DNA of 64,000 bases from Novosphingobium sp. CF614. GTDB taxonomy: Bacteria > Pseudomonadota > Alphaproteobacteria > Sphingomonadales > Sphingomonadaceae. Below the pieces are notes generated by a model. That model did not search any database. It saw nothing but the letters and a program-made list of their open reading frames with translations, and had not been told where the DNA came from. The stretch lies in contig NZ_FOOR01000009.1 of the NCBI RefSeq assembly GCF_900113255.1, positions 78,288 to 142,287 on the forward strand. The letters are read 5' to 3'. Position numbers and translations under genes: made by a program. Numbering within the stretch: the stretch's first letter is position 1; every line of letters begins with the position of its first letter. Of this stretch, positions 61,503-64,000 are shown one piece after another.

Positions 61503-61826
61503 TTATGCCGCCTCGACCGCGTGTGCTTCGAAGGCGACGCCCAATCGCTTGCGTACCGCACCGAAGATTGCGGCGAGATTGTCCATGCTCGGGTTGCCCT
61601 TCTCCGACAGCATCCGGTGCAGGCTCTTGCTCGGACGGTTGGTCTCGGTCGCCAGTTCCTCGAAGCCGACCGAGGCATTCACAAGATCGCGTAGGATCAA
61701 CCGCGCCACGTGCGGCTCCCCATTGAGGAAGGCGGTAGCCGCCTCATCAAGCACGGCCTTGGCAAAGGCAGGATCGCGCGCAGCGCGTTCCTTCACCGTC
61801 TCCTTGAAATCGCGGGTCAGCACCAT
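61503..61826 (-). CDS. HTH antitoxin (HigA-like addiction module)
   Basis: Protein of 107 aa. The N-terminus has RDFKETVKERAARDPAFAKAVL, and the C-terminal HTH is GFEELATETNRPSKSLHRMLSEKGNPSMDNLAAIFGAVRKRLGV. This is the Xre-type 'addiction module antidote' partner of RelE-like toxins. It starts 4 nt after the toxin stop, in toxin-first order as in higBA. It would bind the palindrome at 62183-62202. Confidence 0.85.
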   Translation of the reverse strand: MVLTRDFKETVKERAARDPAFAKAVLDEAATAFLNGEPHVARLILRDLVNASVGFEELATETNRPSKSLHRMLSEKGNPSMDNLAAIFGAVRKRLGVAFEAHAVEAA

Positions 61827-61830
61827 CTCG

Positions 61831-62169
61831 TCAACTCCTGCCTTTGCTCGCCGCCGCCTTGCGGGCCTTGTACTCGCTCAGCAACACACCTGCCCGATCG
61901 ATATCGGACTGCTGCCGCTTCTTGGTTCCGCCCACGAGCAGGATGATGAGTTCATCTCCATCCCGGGCGAGATAGAGCCGGTAGCCCGGCCCCCAGTCGA
62001 TACGATATTCGCCGAGCCCGCCACCGATCCATTTGACGTTCGACAGATTGCCCAGCTCCAGCCGTACGATGGCGGTCGCTACCTTGGCCGAAGCTTGGGA
62101 ATCGAGATCGTCGAACCATGATCGGAACGGGCTTGAGCCGTCCTCGCGAATATACTCCTGAACGATCAA
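61831..62169 (-). CDS. RelE/HigB-like toxin
   Basis: Protein of 112 aa from TTG 62169. It matches the phage-derived Gp49/RelE-type 'addiction module killer' family: SPFRSWFDDLDSQASAKVATAIVRLELGN, LGEYRIDWGPGYRLYLARDGDELIILLVGGTKKRQQSDIDRA. The basic/aromatic RIDWGPGYRLY and GGTKKRQQ segments are the usual mRNase residues. It would cleave mRNA at the ribosome when the downstream antitoxin is lost. Confidence 0.85.
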   Translation of the reverse strand: MIVQEYIREDGSSPFRSWFDDLDSQASAKVATAIVRLELGNLSNVKWIGGGLGEYRIDWGPGYRLYLARDGDELIILLVGGTKKRQQSDIDRAGVLLSEYKARKAAASKGRS

Positions 62170-62182
62170 ATCACGCTCTTTC

Positions 62183-62202
62183 TGGTAACATATACGTTAC
62201 CA
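62183..62202. promoter_or_regulatory. Putative operator of the toxin-antitoxin operon
   Basis: TGGTAAC-ATATAC-GTTACCA, a 7-bp perfect inverted repeat just upstream of the toxin start. Typical of an antitoxin autoregulatory site. Confidence 0.65.
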
Positions 62203-62217
62203 ATTGTCCAGCGATGA

Positions 62218-62634
62218 CTATCGGGCTGCACGGCGTTGAACCGGAAAGCGGAAATCCGGCTCGACCGGTGAGGGTAGTCGCCGCCGCGAGCGCAAGCCAA
62301 CTTCCTTCACCGGCCGATCGACCAGAGCCACGGGCTCGGGCAGACCTTCGCTGAGCATATCGGCCCAGATTGCCGCGAGTTCCCGTCGGCGCGGCATATA
62401 TGCTGCCCGGTTGTAGGCGCCCTCGACCTTATCCTTGGAGACATGGGCGAGCATCAGGTCGATCACCTTGCGATCATGCGGATCGCCGTGACGCTCCGCC
62501 CACTCATTCATGATCGTGGAGAAGGCCGCGCGAAATCCATGCGGCACGTGATGCCCGTGATAGCCGGCCCGGTTCAGCAGATACTGGTTACCCGCAATGC
62601 CCAGCCGCTCCCCCGCACCAACCTCATCCTGATT
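62218..62634 (-). pseudogene. C-terminal remnant of a tyrosine recombinase (integrase)
   Basis: The minus frame is open from below a stop at 62637-62635 to TAG 62220-62218. It reads LLNRAGYHGHHVPHGFRAAFSTIMNEWAERHGDP then DLMLAHVSKDKVEGAYNRAAYMPRR, with the H-x-x-R of the integrase box (HGFR), the LAH, and the tyrosine nucleophile in AYNRAAYM. The SAM-like N-terminus and first catalytic Arg are missing. It is of the P4/tRNA-targeting type, and so is the second broken recombinase in this island. Confidence 0.82.
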
Positions 62635-62799
62635 TCAGGTGGGGATGTGCCGAGCCGGGAAGCGACCCACTCGCTGATACTGTGGGACGCGGTGCCGGAG
62701 GACTACACTGCGGCGCACGATCTGCAGGTGGTCGAACTCATCCTCAAAGATGGCGATAAACTGATCGACGGCGTCTATGACGCCCTCTGGCCAATCTGA
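62632..62799 (+). pseudogene. C-terminal fragment of an unidentified gene
   Basis: From the edge of the integrase remnant a plus frame reads SGGDVPSREATHSLILWDAV then EDYTAAHDLQVVELILKDGDKLIDGVYDAL-WPI, ending at TGA 62797-62799, which overlaps the next ATG (TGATG). Codon use and the coupled overlap suggest a genuine operon partner whose front was lost. I do not recognise it. Confidence 0.4.
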
Positions 62800-63506
62800 T
62801 GCCGGTGCACGACCCCCAACGTCTCGAAATCGCGAACGGCGCCCGCATCGGGCTCGCGCTCGAAAACGAAATATCGGCCAACTAGGCACGCTCCTATGTC
62901 CGCTGCCTTCAGATCGGCTGGCAGGTCGATACGATCGGCTGGAGCAACGCAGACTCGGAAGCCCAGTTGGCGGATGCACGCAGCCTGTTGCAAGCCGCCG
63001 AGATCTTCGCCGAAATCGAAGGCCATGACGCTCCGCGCGCGATCGACTGCTATCGGCGTGCCGGGGAAATCCTCGAATGGCTGGCGCGCTCCGCTGACGC
63101 TATTAGGATCATCGCCCCGATCGAACTGCTGGCGGGCGCGGCGTTTCAGCTGGGCGGCTTGCCCGCCATGGCGTCGGGACTGCTGGGTCAACTCGATCTC
63201 GAAGAGGAGGGGGCTCGCCTATTCGCGGACTTTTCCCGCGCCGATTTCGACGCCGTGCTTGTCCATGCGATGGCGTTTTGGGAGCAGAATGGCGATTTGA
63301 CTGACGCTGCGTCTTCGCGCCAAATCCTGGATCAGGACGAAGACGATCGGCTGGCCTGGTATTTCACGGTCGAACTGATCCGTGCACTCGGTCTCTACGC
63401 GGATTCGATTAGGCGGGGGGATGACGGCCGCCTCGCCAAAGCCGCCGCCAAGCTCAAGGCACTCGATCATGCAAATAGTTCCCCCCGAGTGACAAAGGAG
63501 GGGTAA
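62799..63506 (+). pseudogene. Helical protein interrupted by an in-frame amber codon
   Basis: ATG 62799 opens MPVHDPQRLEIANGARIG, which ends at TAG 62883-62885. The same frame then continues without a stop to 63506: ARSYVRCLQIGWQVDTIGWS, AAEIFAEIEGHDAPRAIDCYRRAGEILEWL, IIAPIELLAGAAFQLGGLPAMASG. The sequence is all-helical and TPR-like. It resembles, by general impression only, the N-terminal region of large defence-associated DEAD/DEAH helicases, but no helicase motif follows: the frame ends at 63506. A restart at TTG 62967 could give a 179-aa product. Confidence 0.45.
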
Positions 63507-63914
63507 TCGAATTTACCGATTTCGCAACGAATTGCATTATGTTCGCTATATGTTCCAAAGAAATTTGTCAACGGGATTGCGCGCAGTCGTGCGTGCTGAC
63601 TGCCGATGCGATTGGATATGGCGCTAGCCGCGCCGGATAAGGTGTCAAAGTAGGTCGTTAGTGCGCTCTCAAGACAACCGTGAACGGACGGCAGCTTTCG
63701 GGGAGCTCGATCGCTGCCTCAAATGTCCGATTTGTTGGCGGAGGCCGCCCCTCCTCCCCCATTCTTCGTCGAGGTAGAATACCAAATCCGATTCGCGAAT
63801 CACGCCCGAAATCAGTTCGATTCCGGCATTCGGAATTGAACCCAGATTGAAATCTACTGATGGTTTGATTGATGGACAGGAAATCGGAAGGCTAGAAAAA
63901 TCTCAAGTAAGTAT
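63507..63914. other. Gene-free stretch with small palindromes
   Basis: About 400 bp without a convincing ORF. It holds a left-end-like piece of the MITE repeat (ATACCAAATCCGATTCGCGAATC near 63779) and the palindromes GATTCGCGAATC and ATTCCGGCATTCGGAAT. Confidence 0.5.
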
Positions 63915-64000
63915 CCCCCGGCAGAGCCGGGGGCTTTACGATGTGAGCCGCTCAAAGCGGCTGGTTCAGGTCGCTAACGCGGCCTGACGGTTTGGAACCG
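63915..64000 (+). ncRNA. Run of four short hairpins, possible mobile-element (IscB omega/HEARO-type) RNA
   Basis: Four stem-loops with 3-4-nt loops follow each other: CCCCCGGC-AGA-GCCGGGGG (63915-63933), AGCCGCT-CAA-AGCGGCT (63946-63962), CAGGTCGC-TAAC-GCGGCCTG with one G-U (63967-63986), and CGGTT-TGG-AACCG (63988-64000). A GTGA lies just before the second one (63943-63946). IscB-associated HEARO elements are reported to insert after ATGA/GTGA and start with a compact multi-stem RNA; the layout fits, but the associated gene would be beyond the window. The structure itself is clear; the identity is a guess. Confidence 0.4.

Noticed and set aside
63915..64000. CRISPR array at the right edge
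   Set aside because: The four units are different hairpins, not repeats separated by spacers.

Overview
The window is high-GC chromosomal DNA from an alphaproteobacterium, most likely a sphingomonad (Novosphingobium/Sphingobium-like). The inference rests on the gene order nfuA-tsaB-rimI-mucR-fur-plsC, a MucR/Ros-type regulator, ispH-thrB-rnhA, a trigger factor with an Ala/Lys tail, several TonB-dependent receptors and a Tad (Flp) pilus locus. No rRNA operon or CRISPR array is present. Two tRNA genes were found.

Layout. 1-1.6 kb: the 3' end of a ribosome-inactivating-protein (RIP)-like gene, rlpA, and a deletion scar joining the ends of a globin gene and an Rrf2/NsrR-type regulator. 2-7 kb: a vitamin B12 uptake operon (btuB-btuF-btuC-btuD, minus strand) under a cobalamin riboswitch; btuF carries an in-frame 132-bp palindromic element. 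7-14.2 kb: a biuret/allophanate nitrogen-salvage operon (porin-like protein, biuH, NCS2 permease, atzG, atzE, atzF) with a divergent GntR regulator and ATGCAA-type palindromic sites between them. 14.5-18.4 kb: a large TonB-dependent receptor and a CDF metal exporter. 18.4-24.2 kb: the proteostasis cluster tig, clpP, clpX, with a GT-C glycosyltransferase gene on the other strand, then tRNA-Leu. 24.3-31.7 kb: sppA, pyrB with a metal-site-less dihydroorotase homologue, serA and serC. 31.8-45 kb: an extensin-like lipoprotein, a large M16 peptidase, nfuA-tsaB-rimI, mucR, fur-plsC, ispH-thrB-rnhA, an FAD oxidoreductase and a lysophospholipase-like hydrolase. 45.2-52.6 kb: cpaA-B-C-D-E-tadB-tadC with no cpaF. 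53-59.7 kb: a Tyr/Arg-rich secreted protein, a GT4 glycosyltransferase, rarA, a YjbR-family protein, a DUF429-like protein and a DUF885 peptidase. 59.8-64 kb: a decayed island beginning at tRNA-Thr, with truncated serine and tyrosine recombinases, a HigBA-type toxin-antitoxin pair, an amber-interrupted helical gene and a series of short hairpins at the edge of the window.

A dispersed MITE-like repeat of about 165-185 bp, with ends reading ATACCAAGTCTC / AGACTTGGTAT, occurs as three fairly complete copies (22.3, 39.6 and 52.7 kb) plus several degenerate ones. It tends to sit directly at gene ends and in one case supplies a stop codon. The most unusual items are the RIP-like catalytic half at the left edge, the hairpin series at the right edge (possibly the start of an IscB/HEARO-type mobile element), the in-frame repeat in btuF, and the Tad locus without its ATPase. 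All functions are inferred by reading motifs; no database search was run.
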